Of a DNA stretch of 51,660 nucleotides, positions 1 to 8,623 are shown piece after piece. Below the pieces are notes generated by a model that had not been told where the DNA came from, ran no database searches, and saw nothing but the letters and a program-made list of their open reading frames with translations. Where the stretch lies: NCBI GenBank assembly GCA_023284085.1, contig JAKVHY010000038.1:1-51660 (forward strand). The letters are read 5' to 3'. This DNA comes from Shewanella benthica (GTDB lineage Bacteria > Pseudomonadota > Gammaproteobacteria > Enterobacterales > Shewanellaceae). The translations under genes and the position numbers were made by a program. Numbering within the stretch: the first letter of the stretch is position 1; each line of letters starts with the position of its first letter.

Positions 1-3
1 TTG

Positions 4-38
4 AATTGTTAAAGAGCGTTGCATCGTCTTGCAGATGC
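4..38 (-). promoter_or_regulatory. rRNA operon leader: boxB-like hairpin and boxA antitermination site
   Basis: Read on the minus strand, a hairpin with GCATC/GATGC arms (21-38) is followed by GCTCTTTAACAATT (4-17). This matches the boxA element of enterobacterial rRNA leaders, and the order boxB then boxA is the expected one. Nus factors bind here to make RNA polymerase resistant to termination. The 16S rRNA gene should start shortly left of base 1 and is not in the window. Confidence 0.85.
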
Positions 39-75
39 AGCCGTTAGACGCTAGGTCGTTGGCTTGAGGAGGCGT

Positions 76-103
76 ATTCTACACTCCCCGTTGTTGGCGT
101 CAA
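76..103 (-). promoter_or_regulatory. rRNA operon promoter P2
   Basis: On the minus strand, -35 TTGACG (98-103), a 16-bp spacer and -10 TAGAAT (76-81) are followed by a GC-rich discriminator (ACGCC). It lies between the stronger P1 and the boxA leader, as P2 does in E. coli rrn operons. Confidence 0.8.
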
Positions 104-221
104 GGGCTTTTTAAAATTTAATTTCAATCGTTTAAAACGAAGAAAAAACAAGCTTACTTGTTGCCCTGACTGCGTTTCAGCTTCGTTTAAGAAGACTGGT
201 TTGCCGTGTCAGTGGATGCGC

Positions 222-249
222 ATTATAGGGAGTTTCGGTGTGAGCGCAA
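222..249 (-). promoter_or_regulatory. rRNA operon promoter P1
   Basis: On the minus strand, -35 TTGCGC (244-249), a 16-bp spacer and -10 TATAAT (222-227) are followed by GCGCATCCACTGACACGG. This downstream stretch is almost the same as in E. coli rrnB P1. The GC-rich discriminator is the feature that makes such promoters sensitive to ppGpp and initiating NTP levels. AT-rich DNA upstream (250-310) could serve as UP element and Fis-binding DNA, but I see no defined site. Confidence 0.88.
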
Positions 250-363
250 GGGCTATTTAGGAGAATATTCCGATTAACTTAATGACCGCGTATTTATCAA
301 TCGAAACGGTGATTAATAGCACTCAGCTGGGCTACTTAACCGTCACGACTGGATTTAAAACAC

Positions 364-387
364 AAAAAGGGACCTAAGGTCCCTTTT
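364..387 (-). terminator. Terminator of the ccmF-ccmG-ccmH-tlpA operon
   Basis: Perfect stem AAAAGGGACC / GGTCCCTTTT with a 3-nt loop, followed on the minus strand by a run of T. It lies 60 bp after the last gene of the operon and insulates the rRNA promoter P1 downstream. It is symmetrical enough to work on both strands. Confidence 0.85.
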
Positions 388-448
388 AAAAGAAGTGATA
401 ATGCCGACTAGTGCTTTATCAAAAGCTGATATTTCTATACTTGGTGGT

Positions 449-1030
449 CTATAAAGGTTTATCTATAAAGCTCTGGATCAATTCAACCGCTTTCTCGTCA
501 TCCCAGTCCACAAAGGTGCGTACAAAGGCAATTAGCTCACCTTCTTTATTTAAGATAAATGTAGCAGGAATAGTATCGAGCGGGAACACCTGCCCTAGCT
601 GCTGCTTTTCATCATAATAAGATGTGAAATCTTCCATTCCAAGTGCTTTTAAGAAAGGCTCTACTTGTTCTTTTCCATCAAGATCGATTGAAATTGGTAA
701 AATTTCAAACTGAGCCTTATCAAACTTAGAGGCTAGACGCTTTATTGCTGGCAACTCTCGAACACAAGGTGGGCACCAAGTTGCCCACATGTTTACCATA
801 ATCACCTTGCCTCGATACTGACTGAAGTCTACAGGCTTACCGTTGGCATCACTGAAAGGCACAACATCAATTGGATAGGTTTCAGGCAATACGCTGATAC
901 GGTCTATACTCGACTGAGCAGTCCCATTGTCCTTCTTCTGCATCCCAGGATACGCCATAGCCGTATTGATAGATAATGAAGTGAGTGCTAACAGAGTAAC
1001 TGTTAGCACCTTAGCCAGACACTTATTCAT
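449..1030 (-). CDS. TlpA/ResA-like periplasmic thioredoxin-fold protein
   Basis: 193 aa. An N-terminal signal peptide (hydrophobic residues about 8-20, cleavage near AMA-Y) exports it to the periplasm. A thioredoxin fold follows with active site W82-A-T-W-C86-P-P-C89 and a cis-proline region (DTIPATF). Members of this family pass electrons or act as thiol-disulfide reductases, often to keep cytochrome apoprotein or copper-site cysteines reduced. It is the last gene of the ccmF-ccmG-ccmH unit and overlaps ccmH by 4 bp (ATGA), so it is translationally coupled to it. It differs from CcmG in having a cleavable signal and a CPPC rather than CPSC motif. Its exact partner cannot be read from the sequence. 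Confidence 0.9.
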   Translation of the reverse strand: MNKCLAKVLTVTLLALTSLSINTAMAYPGMQKKDNGTAQSSIDRISVLPETYPIDVVPFSDANGKPVDFSQYRGKVIMVNMWATWCPPCVRELPAIKRLASKFDKAQFEILPISIDLDGKEQVEPFLKALGMEDFTSYYDEKQQLGQVFPLDTIPATFILNKEGELIAFVRTFVDWDDEKAVELIQSFIDKPL

Positions 1031-1506
1031 TGATCATCTCGATTAAGCAGCCTGTCTAACTCTTTCTGCTCTTCGCCGCTGATCTCTTGAGCTTCGACTT
1101 GAGAGATACGCTGTTTACGTACAAAGAAGAAACCGATAAGTAAGCCAATGACTAAAAAACCGATAGGACCTAACCATAAGATATATGTTTTGGGTTCCAT
1201 TCTCGGCTTATAGAGAACGAAATCACCATAGCGACTAGTCATAAACTCTATCACTTCATCATAGTCTTTCCCGGCATCAACCATCTGGTAGACTTCGAGA
1301 CGAAGGTCCTGAGCTACTGGTGAATTAGAATCGATTAGATTTTGATTCTGACACTGAGGACAACGAAGTGAATGCGCCAGTTCCAACGCTCGCTTCTGGT
1401 TTTCTGCTGACTTGAACTCATAGGTATCAACTGGCGTTGCATTAACTGATATAACAGTTAATGACAGGAGTATTGCCCCCATGAGTTTGAATACTGATTT
1501 CATCAT
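1027..1506 (-). CDS. ccmH: Cytochrome c maturation protein CcmH (short form)
   Basis: 159 aa. Signal or anchor at residues 8-22, then the redox motif L-R-C49-P-Q-C52-Q-N-Q, which in CcmH family proteins reduces the CXXCH cysteines of apocytochrome c before heme ligation. A transmembrane segment lies near residues 107-129, followed by a short charged cytoplasmic tail. E. coli CcmH is bipartite; here the C-terminal TPR part is a separate gene (ccmI at 4472), which is common outside enterobacteria. It overlaps the upstream ccmG and the downstream tlpA-like gene by 4 bp each. Confidence 0.95.
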   Translation of the reverse strand: MMKSVFKLMGAILLSLTVISVNATPVDTYEFKSAENQKRALELAHSLRCPQCQNQNLIDSNSPVAQDLRLEVYQMVDAGKDYDEVIEFMTSRYGDFVLYKPRMEPKTYILWLGPIGFLVIGLLIGFFFVRKQRISQVEAQEISGEEQKELDRLLNRDDQ

Positions 1507-2057
1507 GATGCCCCCTCCTGCTTTGCAACGGCTTGCAGCTCTTTAATCATTGGCAGCAATGTCTCATTCCATACACGCTGATCAATGGGACCTGCATATC
1601 TGAACCTGATAATACCGTTATGATCCACTAAGAAGCTTTCCGGCGCACCATAAACACCAAGATCGAGACCGAGACGTCCATCATGATCGAAAATATTCTT
1701 TGTATAGGGATCACCTTGCCTATTCAATTCTCGAATCGCCAATGCTCGCTCATCACGGTAGTTGATACCATAGATAGGTAGAGTATTCTGCCTGGCGAAA
1801 CGCATCAGATAAGGATGTTCGTATTTACACGATGGGCACCATGTCGCCCATACGTTTAATAATGACACTTTACCTTTCAGCGTTTCATTTGTGATTATCT
1901 CGCTACTATCTTCCAAACGCTCCAGCTGGAAAACCGGAATTGGTTTTCCTTCGAGAGCCGAATCTAGTTGTTGTGGGTTGAGGAAGAGCCCCTTATAAAG
2001 GAACACCCCCATGCCCATCACTAAGATCAGTGGAATAAATAATACCAGCTTCTTCAT
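1503..2057 (-). CDS. ccmG: Thiol:disulfide interchange protein CcmG/DsbE
   Basis: 184 aa membrane-anchored periplasmic thioredoxin: one N-terminal hydrophobic anchor (residues 4-20), then the active site W70-A-T-W-C74-P-S-C77. In the ccm pathway it takes electrons from DsbD and reduces apocytochrome and CcmH thiols. The acidic and GVYGAPE-type stretch after the fold is typical of the CcmG subgroup. It starts 17 bp after ccmF and overlaps ccmH by 4 bp. Confidence 0.95.
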   Translation of the reverse strand: MKKLVLFIPLILVMGMGVFLYKGLFLNPQQLDSALEGKPIPVFQLERLEDSSEIITNETLKGKVSLLNVWATWCPSCKYEHPYLMRFARQNTLPIYGINYRDERALAIRELNRQGDPYTKNIFDHDGRLGLDLGVYGAPESFLVDHNGIIRFRYAGPIDQRVWNETLLPMIKELQAVAKQEGAS

Positions 2058-2074
2058 ACTTGCCCCAATTCAAG

Positions 2075-4054
2075 TTAGGCCGTAGCCAATTTCGCTTTTT
2101 CCGCGTCAAGCTTAGATGTTTGCGTTGTCGGCTTCGTACGGTAACGCTTATCCGATGCAGCAAAGAAGCCACCTACCATCATAAAGATGCTTCCGAACCA
2201 TAACCAACGAACAAATGGCTTATAGTTAATACGTACAGCAAACTCGGTACGACTAATTGGATCACCCATGGTGATATATAAATCACGGAAGAGCCCCCAG
2301 TCGATACCGGCTTCTGTCATATCCATAGTACGCACAGTGTACTGGCGACGATCCGGCTTGAGCAAGGTGATGAACTCACCATCTTTAGACACTTCAATCT
2401 GTCCTTGTAGAGCCGTATAGTTAGGTCCAACAACATTCTTAGTTTCGATGTAATGAAAAGTGTAACCAGCCAGCTCTTGGGTGATACCCGGCCCCATGCG
2501 CACGCTCTTTTCGATCGAATAGTTTGAAACAATAGTGCCGCCCACAACCGATACTGCTATGCCTAAGTGAGCAATGATCATACCCAGTTGGCTACGACCC
2601 AGTCGAGCCAAACTAAGAGAGCCATCTTTCGACTTAATCAGATCGTATCCCGCTCTAAGCGACATGAGTGCAACCCAAGTAGCCGTACCTATGCCTAAGA
2701 CGACCCAGATATTGAACTTACCATCGGCCAGGAATGGCGCCGCGACACCAACAATAGTAGCAACGACAGCAGGTACCAAGACTTTCGCTTTCATCGCGCC
2801 GGGCTTAGCTTTCTTCCAACGTATGTTTGGACCTATGCCCATAAATACGAATAGCACTAATATGATTGGTACGAACACGGCATTAAAATATGGAGGTCCT
2901 ACCGAAATCTTACCCATATTCAAAGCATCTATGAGTAGCGGATAGAGCGTACCTAGTAGTACGGTGCCACATGCCACTGTAAGTAGAATATTACAGACAA
3001 GCAGCATAGTTTCTCTAGACCATAAATCGAAACGTGCCGGACTCTTCATTTGACTCGCTCTGAAAGCAAATAGTGTCAATGAGCCACCAACAGCCAATCC
3101 CAATAACAGCAGAATAAACATGCCTCGACTAGGATCTGCGGCAAATGAGTGCACCGAAGTAAGCACTCCGGAACGAACAATGAAAGTACCTAACAGACTG
3201 AGCGAGAATGCAGTAATAGCGAGTAATACGGTCCAGTTACGGAAAGCTGCGCGTTTCTCGGTCACGATAACCGAATGAAGCAGTGCTGTGCCGATTAGCC
3301 AAGGCATGAATGAAGCATTCTCGACTGGATCCCAGAACCACCAACCGCCCCAACCTAATTCATAGTAAGCCCACCAAGAACCGAGAGAGATACCACCGGT
3401 TAGGAATATCCAAGCCGCTAATATCCAAGGTCGGCTCCAACGTGCCCATGCAGAATCAAGACTACCACCCATTAAGGCTGATATCGCGAAGGCGAAACTC
3501 ACAGAGAAGCCAACATAACCAAGATATAGCATAGGAGGGTGGAAAATAAGACCAACATCTTGCAACATTGGGTTTAGATCACGACCTTCCATAGGTATCG
3601 GAAATAAGCGTTCAAAAGGATTGGAAGTCAAGACCATGAATAGTCCAAAACCAATCACAATGAAGGCCAGAACGGATAATACCCTGGCGGTAAACACTTC
3701 TTCTAGGCTTTTACTAAAATAGGCAACTGCCGCTGTCCAACCGGAAAGTGCAAACACCCAGAAGAGTAAAGATCCTTCATGTCCACCCCATACTGCTGCT
3801 ATCTTAAAGAAGATAGGCAACTGAGAGTTTGAGTGATGCGCTATATAAGCAACTGAGAAGTCATCAACTGCAAAGCTGTAACCTAATACAATAACGGATA
3901 GGAAGATAAAGAAGAACATACCGTAAGTTAGTGGCCAAGCATAGCGCACTAGATATTGGTCTTTGCGTGCAACACCAATTAAAGGAACGCTAGCTAAAAG
4001 GAAGGCAAAAGCCAAACCTAATATCAGCGATAGGTGTCCTAATTCTGGGATCAT
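2075..4054 (-). CDS. ccmF: Heme lyase subunit CcmF
   Basis: 659 aa polytopic inner membrane protein (E. coli about 647 aa). It has the tryptophan-rich WWD motif around residues 235-249 (GWGGWWFWDPVENASF) that defines the heme-handling family. Conserved histidines include H173 in the LIFHPPMLYLGY segment. With CcmH and CcmI it attaches heme from CcmE to apocytochrome c CXXCH motifs on the periplasmic side. It is the first gene of a four-gene minus-strand operon, divergent from ccmI across a 417-bp spacer. A TGAGGAAA Shine-Dalgarno element precedes the ATG. Confidence 0.97.
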   Translation of the reverse strand: MIPELGHLSLILGLAFAFLLASVPLIGVARKDQYLVRYAWPLTYGMFFFIFLSVIVLGYSFAVDDFSVAYIAHHSNSQLPIFFKIAAVWGGHEGSLLFWVFALSGWTAAVAYFSKSLEEVFTARVLSVLAFIVIGFGLFMVLTSNPFERLFPIPMEGRDLNPMLQDVGLIFHPPMLYLGYVGFSVSFAFAISALMGGSLDSAWARWSRPWILAAWIFLTGGISLGSWWAYYELGWGGWWFWDPVENASFMPWLIGTALLHSVIVTEKRAAFRNWTVLLAITAFSLSLLGTFIVRSGVLTSVHSFAADPSRGMFILLLLGLAVGGSLTLFAFRASQMKSPARFDLWSRETMLLVCNILLTVACGTVLLGTLYPLLIDALNMGKISVGPPYFNAVFVPIILVLFVFMGIGPNIRWKKAKPGAMKAKVLVPAVVATIVGVAAPFLADGKFNIWVVLGIGTATWVALMSLRAGYDLIKSKDGSLSLARLGRSQLGMIIAHLGIAVSVVGGTIVSNYSIEKSVRMGPGITQELAGYTFHYIETKNVVGPNYTALQGQIEVSKDGEFITLLKPDRRQYTVRTMDMTEAGIDWGLFRDLYITMGDPISRTEFAVRINYKPFVRWLWFGSIFMMVGGFFAASDKRYRTKPTTQTSKLDAEKAKLATA

Positions 4055-4471
4055 GAGTTTTCCTCAGTACTTTAGATTATTTGTTAAGCTTACGCCCAAT
4101 TCAATCACTCAACATCCTTAAGCAAGTAATAATTTAGCTGCCTAGGGTTTGAAATTTGAGTCATTTTAGTATTTGCTGTTGTATCTGTCTGCTTCTTTCG
4201 TACAAATATGGGTGACTAGTCGCATTTATTGCTCTAATCATCAAATCTGTAACAGATGTAAATGCACCTGATTCTATGATCAGACCCTTATGTGAAACTT
4301 AAGTTTCAGCCTCTTTTAAAAAATAGAATCGAACTGTGAACCAGAGCTCAACTATCACTTTTTACCTGACTCATCTCCTTATATTACTGTTCAATGAATA
4401 ATCTTTACGTATAATCCTATATCTAGCCTGCGGTTAATCCGCTTTTTTATAACTAATGTGAAAAAGAAATA
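4055..4471. promoter_or_regulatory. Divergent ccmF/ccmI spacer with two palindromes
   Basis: 417 bp with no plausible gene. It must hold the promoter of ccmF (minus; I see no clear one) and of ccmI (plus; a good -10 TATAAT at 4410-4415 with a weak -35). It contains a perfect 16-bp palindrome, TGAAACTTAAGTTTCA (4293-4308), and a 13-bp one, ATCTGTAACAGAT (4245-4257). Either could be an operator; no known regulator is assigned. Confidence 0.5.
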
Positions 4472-5719
4472 ATGACCACTCTCTGGATTTTTATTGCGCT
4501 TTTTGTGTTAGTCAGCCTAGCGCTGATTTGGTTTCCTCATTTTCGTCAGCATAAGATGTTGCAGACGGAAGAAGCCGGTGTTCGTAAACAAACTAACCTT
4601 GAGCTGTTTAACAATCGTCTCATCATTCTAGAGAACGAACTAGAAGAAGAGCTTCTTGATCAACAAGAATTCGATGTACTTAAGAAAGAGTTAGAGATAA
4701 GTCTTCTTCAGGACATGAAGCAAGGTGAAGATGAATCTCTGGTCAAAAAAATCAAACCAAAAGGTTTGATATGGCCTACTTTAATGTCTGTGGCTATTAT
4801 AGGTCTTTCTGGGTATTTCTATGCGACACTTGGAGCCTACGCAAAATTAGATCAGCCTGCTCCATCAAGTCCACATGCAGGAATGGATGCCGAGCAGATA
4901 ATGCAACAGCGTCTGCAGATGATGGAAGCTCAAGTTAAATCTGAGCCTGAAAATAGTCAGCTTCTCTTTAGCCTTGGCCACATTTATATCTCTGCGAGTC
5001 GTTATAACGATGCTATAGCAACCTTTGATCAAGCTATGGAGCTCGTTGGTACGCATGCCGAGTTATTGGGTCCAAAAGCAACCGCCATGTATTACAGGGC
5101 GAATCAACAGATGACACCTGCTATCCAGGCTATTATCGATCAATCTTTAGCACTCGACCCAGAAGACCCTTCGACTCTGCTGCTTAAAGGTATGGACGCT
5201 TTCTTTACGGCTCACTATCAAGTGGCTATAAATGCTTGGCAAATCATACTCGATAGCGAGAGAAAAGATGTCGATCGAAGTGCAATCATCAATGCTATCG
5301 ATAGTGCCAAGATGAGAATTCAGGCCGAGACGGGTGAAATGCCTGATGACGCAGCACATGCAAGTGTAAAAGCTACGGCTAACAGCGTTAGCGTCGAAGT
5401 ATCTATATCTGCTGAGCTAGCCGAGCAAGTGTCTAGTTCAGATATGTTGTTCATCTTCGCTCGTAGTACAGAAGGTCCAAAAGTCCCCCTAGCGGCAGTT
5501 AAGGTCTCGGCTAAATCATTACCAACCACGATAACCTTAGATGACAGCACTTCTATGGGTGGCGATGTGAAGCTGAGCAGTGCTAAGAATGTCGAGATAA
5601 TCGCAGTACTCTCTAAACATGGCAGCGTCAAACCCCAGACAGGTGATCTTCAAGGTCGGCTTGCCACAGTTAAAGTTGGCGATACCGTCCAACTTGTCAT
5701 AGATACGCAAGTGAAATAG
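4472..5719 (+). CDS. ccmI: Cytochrome c maturation protein CcmI (TPR chaperone)
   Basis: 415 aa. Two transmembrane segments (about 4-21 and 94-113) flank a cytoplasmic leucine-zipper-like, Glu-rich stretch (LIILENELEEELLDQQEFDVLKK region). The periplasmic part has TPR repeats (about 140-290) and a C-terminal domain of beta character. CcmI binds the C-terminus of apocytochrome c and delivers it to the CcmF/CcmH lyase; in E. coli the same part is fused to CcmH. It is transcribed alone and ends at a strong terminator. The start ATG is the first after a GAAAAAGAAAT purine stretch. Confidence 0.9.
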   Translation: MTTLWIFIALFVLVSLALIWFPHFRQHKMLQTEEAGVRKQTNLELFNNRLIILENELEEELLDQQEFDVLKKELEISLLQDMKQGEDESLVKKIKPKGLIWPTLMSVAIIGLSGYFYATLGAYAKLDQPAPSSPHAGMDAEQIMQQRLQMMEAQVKSEPENSQLLFSLGHIYISASRYNDAIATFDQAMELVGTHAELLGPKATAMYYRANQQMTPAIQAIIDQSLALDPEDPSTLLLKGMDAFFTAHYQVAINAWQIILDSERKDVDRSAIINAIDSAKMRIQAETGEMPDDAAHASVKATANSVSVEVSISAELAEQVSSSDMLFIFARSTEGPKVPLAAVKVSAKSLPTTITLDDSTSMGGDVKLSSAKNVEIIAVLSKHGSVKPQTGDLQGRLATVKVGDTVQLVIDTQVK

Positions 5720-5731
5720 CGACATACACTT

Positions 5732-5761
5732 AAAAAGGGCCTGCAATAGCAGGCCCTTTTT
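5732..5761 (+). terminator. Terminator of ccmI
   Basis: Perfect 13-bp stem AAAAAGGGCCTGC / GCAGGCCCTTTTT with an AATA loop, 12 bp after the ccmI stop codon. The stem ends in T and A runs, so it could act in both directions. Confidence 0.92.
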
Positions 5762-5810
5762 ATTGCCTGAGATTTGGCTACAATTAGAAAGCAGAAACTA
5801 GAAAGACAGG

Positions 5811-5845
5811 CATAAAAAAACCGGCTAATTGCCGGCTTTTTTATG
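5811..5845 (-). terminator. Terminator of the cytochrome c5 gene
   Basis: Hairpin with CCGGC/GCCGG core, 5-nt loop and long A/T flanks, followed on the minus strand by seven T. It lies 24 bp after the cytochrome gene stop. Together with 5732-5761 it separates two convergent units. Confidence 0.88.
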
Positions 5846-5869
5846 CTCAACTCTCGAGCCAGATAAAGA

Positions 5870-6163
5870 TTACTTAGACATGAAGTCGATAGCGTTCTTG
5901 TAATCTTCATCAGTACAATCAGTACACATTCCACCCGGTGGCATTGCACCTTTACCAGTTTTCACTGTAGATACTAATGTATCCATTCCTTGAGCAAGAC
6001 GAGGCTCCCAAGCAGCAGCATCGTGCGCTTTTGGAGCGCCAGCGACACCCATGCTGTGGCATATTTGACATGCCTTGTCGTATACAGCTTTACCTTCTTG
6101 TGCAAATGCGTTTGCAGACAAAGTCAAAGCAGCGACCGCAGTCATAGCTAACAGTTTTTTCAT
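5870..6163 (-). CDS. scyA: Monoheme cytochrome c5 (ScyA-like)
   Basis: 97 aa from the preferred start. A signal peptide (MKKLLAMTAVAALTLSANAFA) exports it; the mature protein has heme-binding C-Q-I-C-H, axial Met in AMPPGGM and the extra C-T-D-C pair typical of the c5 family. Such proteins carry electrons in the periplasm; in Shewanella ScyA feeds cbb3 oxidase and a diheme peroxidase (known of the family, not shown here). An upstream in-frame ATG would add 10 residues, but the AGGA sequence 10 bp before the inner ATG and the signal-peptide start favour 6163. It is encoded between the two halves of the ccm cluster that matures it. Confidence 0.93.
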   Translation of the reverse strand: MKKLLAMTAVAALTLSANAFAQEGKAVYDKACQICHSMGVAGAPKAHDAAAWEPRLAQGMDTLVSTVKTGKGAMPPGGMCTDCTDEDYKNAIDFMSK

Positions 6164-6531
6164 GTTCGATGTTCCTAATGCAAGTTCTAACAAAGCTCTA
6201 CGCCACCCTTATTACTCTCATCAATGAGTAAGGCAGACTATTTTTATAGCAGCTCTAGAATACATTAAACTTCAACAAATCTCACCTTTTTGTGATTCCC
6301 ATCAAAGCTTGCACACTATAAACACTATTGGCGGCACAAATTAGATATTATATTAGCAAGGGTTAAAAAATGTTTATTGATAAGAGAAAAAGTTCAAAAA
6401 ACATGTTAAAAGGTTTCAATTATTGGAAGCTCGTCAAATTGCTGATACATAGAATAAAGCAGTACTAAACCCCTTATTGTGATTGTGTTAAGATCCCTTG
6501 TAATTACTTAAGGCTTGATATAGAGGACTCA
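6164..6531. promoter_or_regulatory. Divergent scyA/ccmA spacer with an FNR/CRP-like site
   Basis: 368 bp without a gene. GTGAT-TCCC-ATCAA at 6292-6305 matches the FNR consensus TTGAT-N4-ATCAA at 9 of 10 fixed positions. The overlapping TGTGA-N6-TCAAA is one base from the CRP half-site pair. Oxygen or carbon control of periplasmic cytochromes by EtrA/FNR or CRP is known in Shewanella. The start sites of both genes are unknown, so which gene it serves is inference. A TATTCT at 6257-6262 on the minus strand could be a -10 for scyA. Confidence 0.45.
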
Positions 6532-7179
6532 GTGGTAGAACAGATGACAAAGACCTTAATTTCGGCCAAAGAGTTGACCTGTATTCGTCAAGAACGCATT
6601 TTATTTGATGAACTTAGCTTCGATATTGCTGAAGGCGAGATAGTTCAAATTGAGGGTCCTAACGGCTCAGGTAAAACCAGTCTTCTTAGGATACTTGCGG
6701 GTCTATCACGTCCCTATGCCGGTGATGTTCATTATAAGAATCAAGAGATAAACCGCTTTAGAGACGAATACAATGAAGACCTACTCTATATTGGTCATCT
6801 CGCAGGAGTTAAGAGTGAGTTAACCGCAGAGGAAAATCTTAACTTCAATTTAAGCATTAGTGGTTATAATGACTTCAATACTCAAGATATTCTCGCCAAA
6901 GTAAATCTAACAGGCTTCGAGGAAGCACTTGCCGGGCATCTTTCTGCCGGGCAGCATAGACGCACAGCCCTGGCTCGACTCTGGCATACCAGTTGTAAAA
7001 TTTGGTTGTTAGACGAACCTTTTACCGCTATCGACAAAAAAGGCGTTATAGAACTTGAACATCTGTTCCTTGAGCACGCCAAACGTGGTGGATGTGTCAT
7101 CTTGACGACACATCAAGATATGGGAATTATCGGTGACGATATTCTGCGAAAGATCAGCCTTGAATATCGCTTTGTATAA
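6532..7179 (+). CDS. ccmA: Heme exporter ATP-binding subunit CcmA
   Basis: 215 aa ABC ATPase: Walker A G42-P-N-G-S-G-K-T-S50, signature L137-S-A-G-Q141, Walker B I-W-L-L-D-E-P (157-163) and H-loop T-T-H. It drives the CcmABCD complex that releases holo-CcmE. The chosen start is GTG, preceded by an AGAGGA Shine-Dalgarno element about 5 bp upstream; an ATG four codons later is an alternative. It is the first gene of ccmABCDE, with 9 bp to ccmB. Confidence 0.95.
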   Translation: MVEQMTKTLISAKELTCIRQERILFDELSFDIAEGEIVQIEGPNGSGKTSLLRILAGLSRPYAGDVHYKNQEINRFRDEYNEDLLYIGHLAGVKSELTAEENLNFNLSISGYNDFNTQDILAKVNLTGFEEALAGHLSAGQHRRTALARLWHTSCKIWLLDEPFTAIDKKGVIELEHLFLEHAKRGGCVILTTHQDMGIIGDDILRKISLEYRFV

Positions 7180-7188
7180 GGTCCAAAA

Positions 7189-7875
7189 ATGAAAAAAGGC
7201 ATCAGCTTCAGACACGCATTTTATACACTACTGAAACGCGATCTACAGATAGCTATTCGTCATAAAGGCGACATTTTCAATCCACTGCTGTTTTTTATCT
7301 TAATAGTCACCTTGTTTCCATTAGCCATAGGACCCGAACCACAAATATTATCCAGAGTCGCCCCTGGAATCATTTGGGTCGCGGCCTTACTCGCCTCTAT
7401 GCTGTCCTTAGAGAGATTGTTTAAGGCCGATTATGTCGACGGTAGTCTTGAACAGATGTTACTCAGCCCGCAACCTTTGCCCTTGATGGTACTGGCAAAA
7501 GTGCTGGCTCATTGGCTATTAACAGGAGTACCACTGATTTTGGTTGCGCCACTTTTAGCGGTTTTACTTCATTTAGACAGTAATAGCTATGGCGCGCTAA
7601 TGGCAACCTTAGCCCTAGGGACACCGGTATTAAGTTTACTCGGGGCTATTGGTGTCGCATTAACCGTAGGGCTGCATAAAGGAGGAGTGCTGCTTAGCTT
7701 ACTCATCTTACCTTTATATATACCTGTATTAATCTTTGCCACGACAGCCATAGACGCTGCCGGGTTCAATCTACCTTATGATGGCCATCTCGCAATAATT
7801 GCCGCGATGTTGGTCGGTTCATTAACGTTAGCACCTTTTGCTATTGGTGCATCTTTAAGAGTGAGTACTAACTGA
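7189..7875 (+). CDS. ccmB: Heme exporter membrane subunit CcmB
   Basis: 228 aa with about six hydrophobic segments and the charged N-terminus typical of CcmB (FYTLLKRDLQIAIRH). It forms the membrane part of the CcmAB ABC complex with CcmC and CcmD. It is followed one base after its stop by ccmC, so the two are tightly coupled. Confidence 0.95.
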   Translation: MKKGISFRHAFYTLLKRDLQIAIRHKGDIFNPLLFFILIVTLFPLAIGPEPQILSRVAPGIIWVAALLASMLSLERLFKADYVDGSLEQMLLSPQPLPLMVLAKVLAHWLLTGVPLILVAPLLAVLLHLDSNSYGALMATLALGTPVLSLLGAIGVALTVGLHKGGVLLSLLILPLYIPVLIFATTAIDAAGFNLPYDGHLAIIAAMLVGSLTLAPFAIGASLRVSTN

Positions 7876-7876
7876 T

Positions 7877-8623
7877 ATGTGGAAATGGCTACATAGTTAC
7901 GCGGATCCAGAACGAGCGTATAACCTTTCTGGAAAACTCCTCCCTTGGTTCGCTATGTTAGCGATTGCCCTGATCGGCATAGGGTCAGTGTGGGGGTTAG
8001 CTTTTGCACCAACTGATTATCAACAAGGTGATAGTTACCGAATCATCTTCATCCATGTTCCGGCAGCCTCTATGTCTATGGCCGCCTATATGGGCATGGC
8101 AACCTCTGCATTTATCGGCCTGGTATGGCAGATAAAATCGGCAGATTGGGCAGCGGCAGCCATTGCACCAATAGGAGCCGTGATCACCTTTATCGCCTTG
8201 GTCACTGGCGCCACTTGGGGTAAGCCTATGTGGGGAACTTGGTGGGTATGGGATGCACGTTTAACAGCCGAACTTGTCCTCTTGTTTCTTTATCTGGGTG
8301 TTATTGCACTTTACGCCTCTTTTGAAGACAAGGTATTAGCAGCACGAGCCGCCGGTATTTTAGCTATAGTAGGTGTGATTAACATCCCGATAATCAAATA
8401 CTCAGTTGAATGGTGGAGCTCGCTGCATCAACCATCGACGATTAGAATTACAGAAAAATCGACTATGCCTACTGAGATGCTGTATCCATTGCTGATAAAC
8501 ATCTTAGGTTTCGGCCTGATGATAGGCGCTATAACCTTAATCCGTTTCAGATCTGAGGTTTTGGCACGCAACAGTATGCGACCTTGGGTTCGTACTCTAG
8601 CTAAAGCCCAAGGAGTTAAGTAA
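7877..8623 (+). CDS. ccmC: Heme handling protein CcmC
   Basis: 248 aa, six predicted transmembrane segments. The WWD motif lies at about residues 114-130 (WGKPMWGTWWVWDARLT), and histidine H60 (IFIHVP) and a second one in the EWWSSLHQPS segment are the expected heme ligands. CcmC loads heme onto the CcmE chaperone in the periplasm. Its stop codon overlaps the ccmD ATG by one base (TAATG). Confidence 0.96.
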   Translation: MWKWLHSYADPERAYNLSGKLLPWFAMLAIALIGIGSVWGLAFAPTDYQQGDSYRIIFIHVPAASMSMAAYMGMATSAFIGLVWQIKSADWAAAAIAPIGAVITFIALVTGATWGKPMWGTWWVWDARLTAELVLLFLYLGVIALYASFEDKVLAARAAGILAIVGVINIPIIKYSVEWWSSLHQPSTIRITEKSTMPTEMLYPLLINILGFGLMIGAITLIRFRSEVLARNSMRPWVRTLAKAQGVK

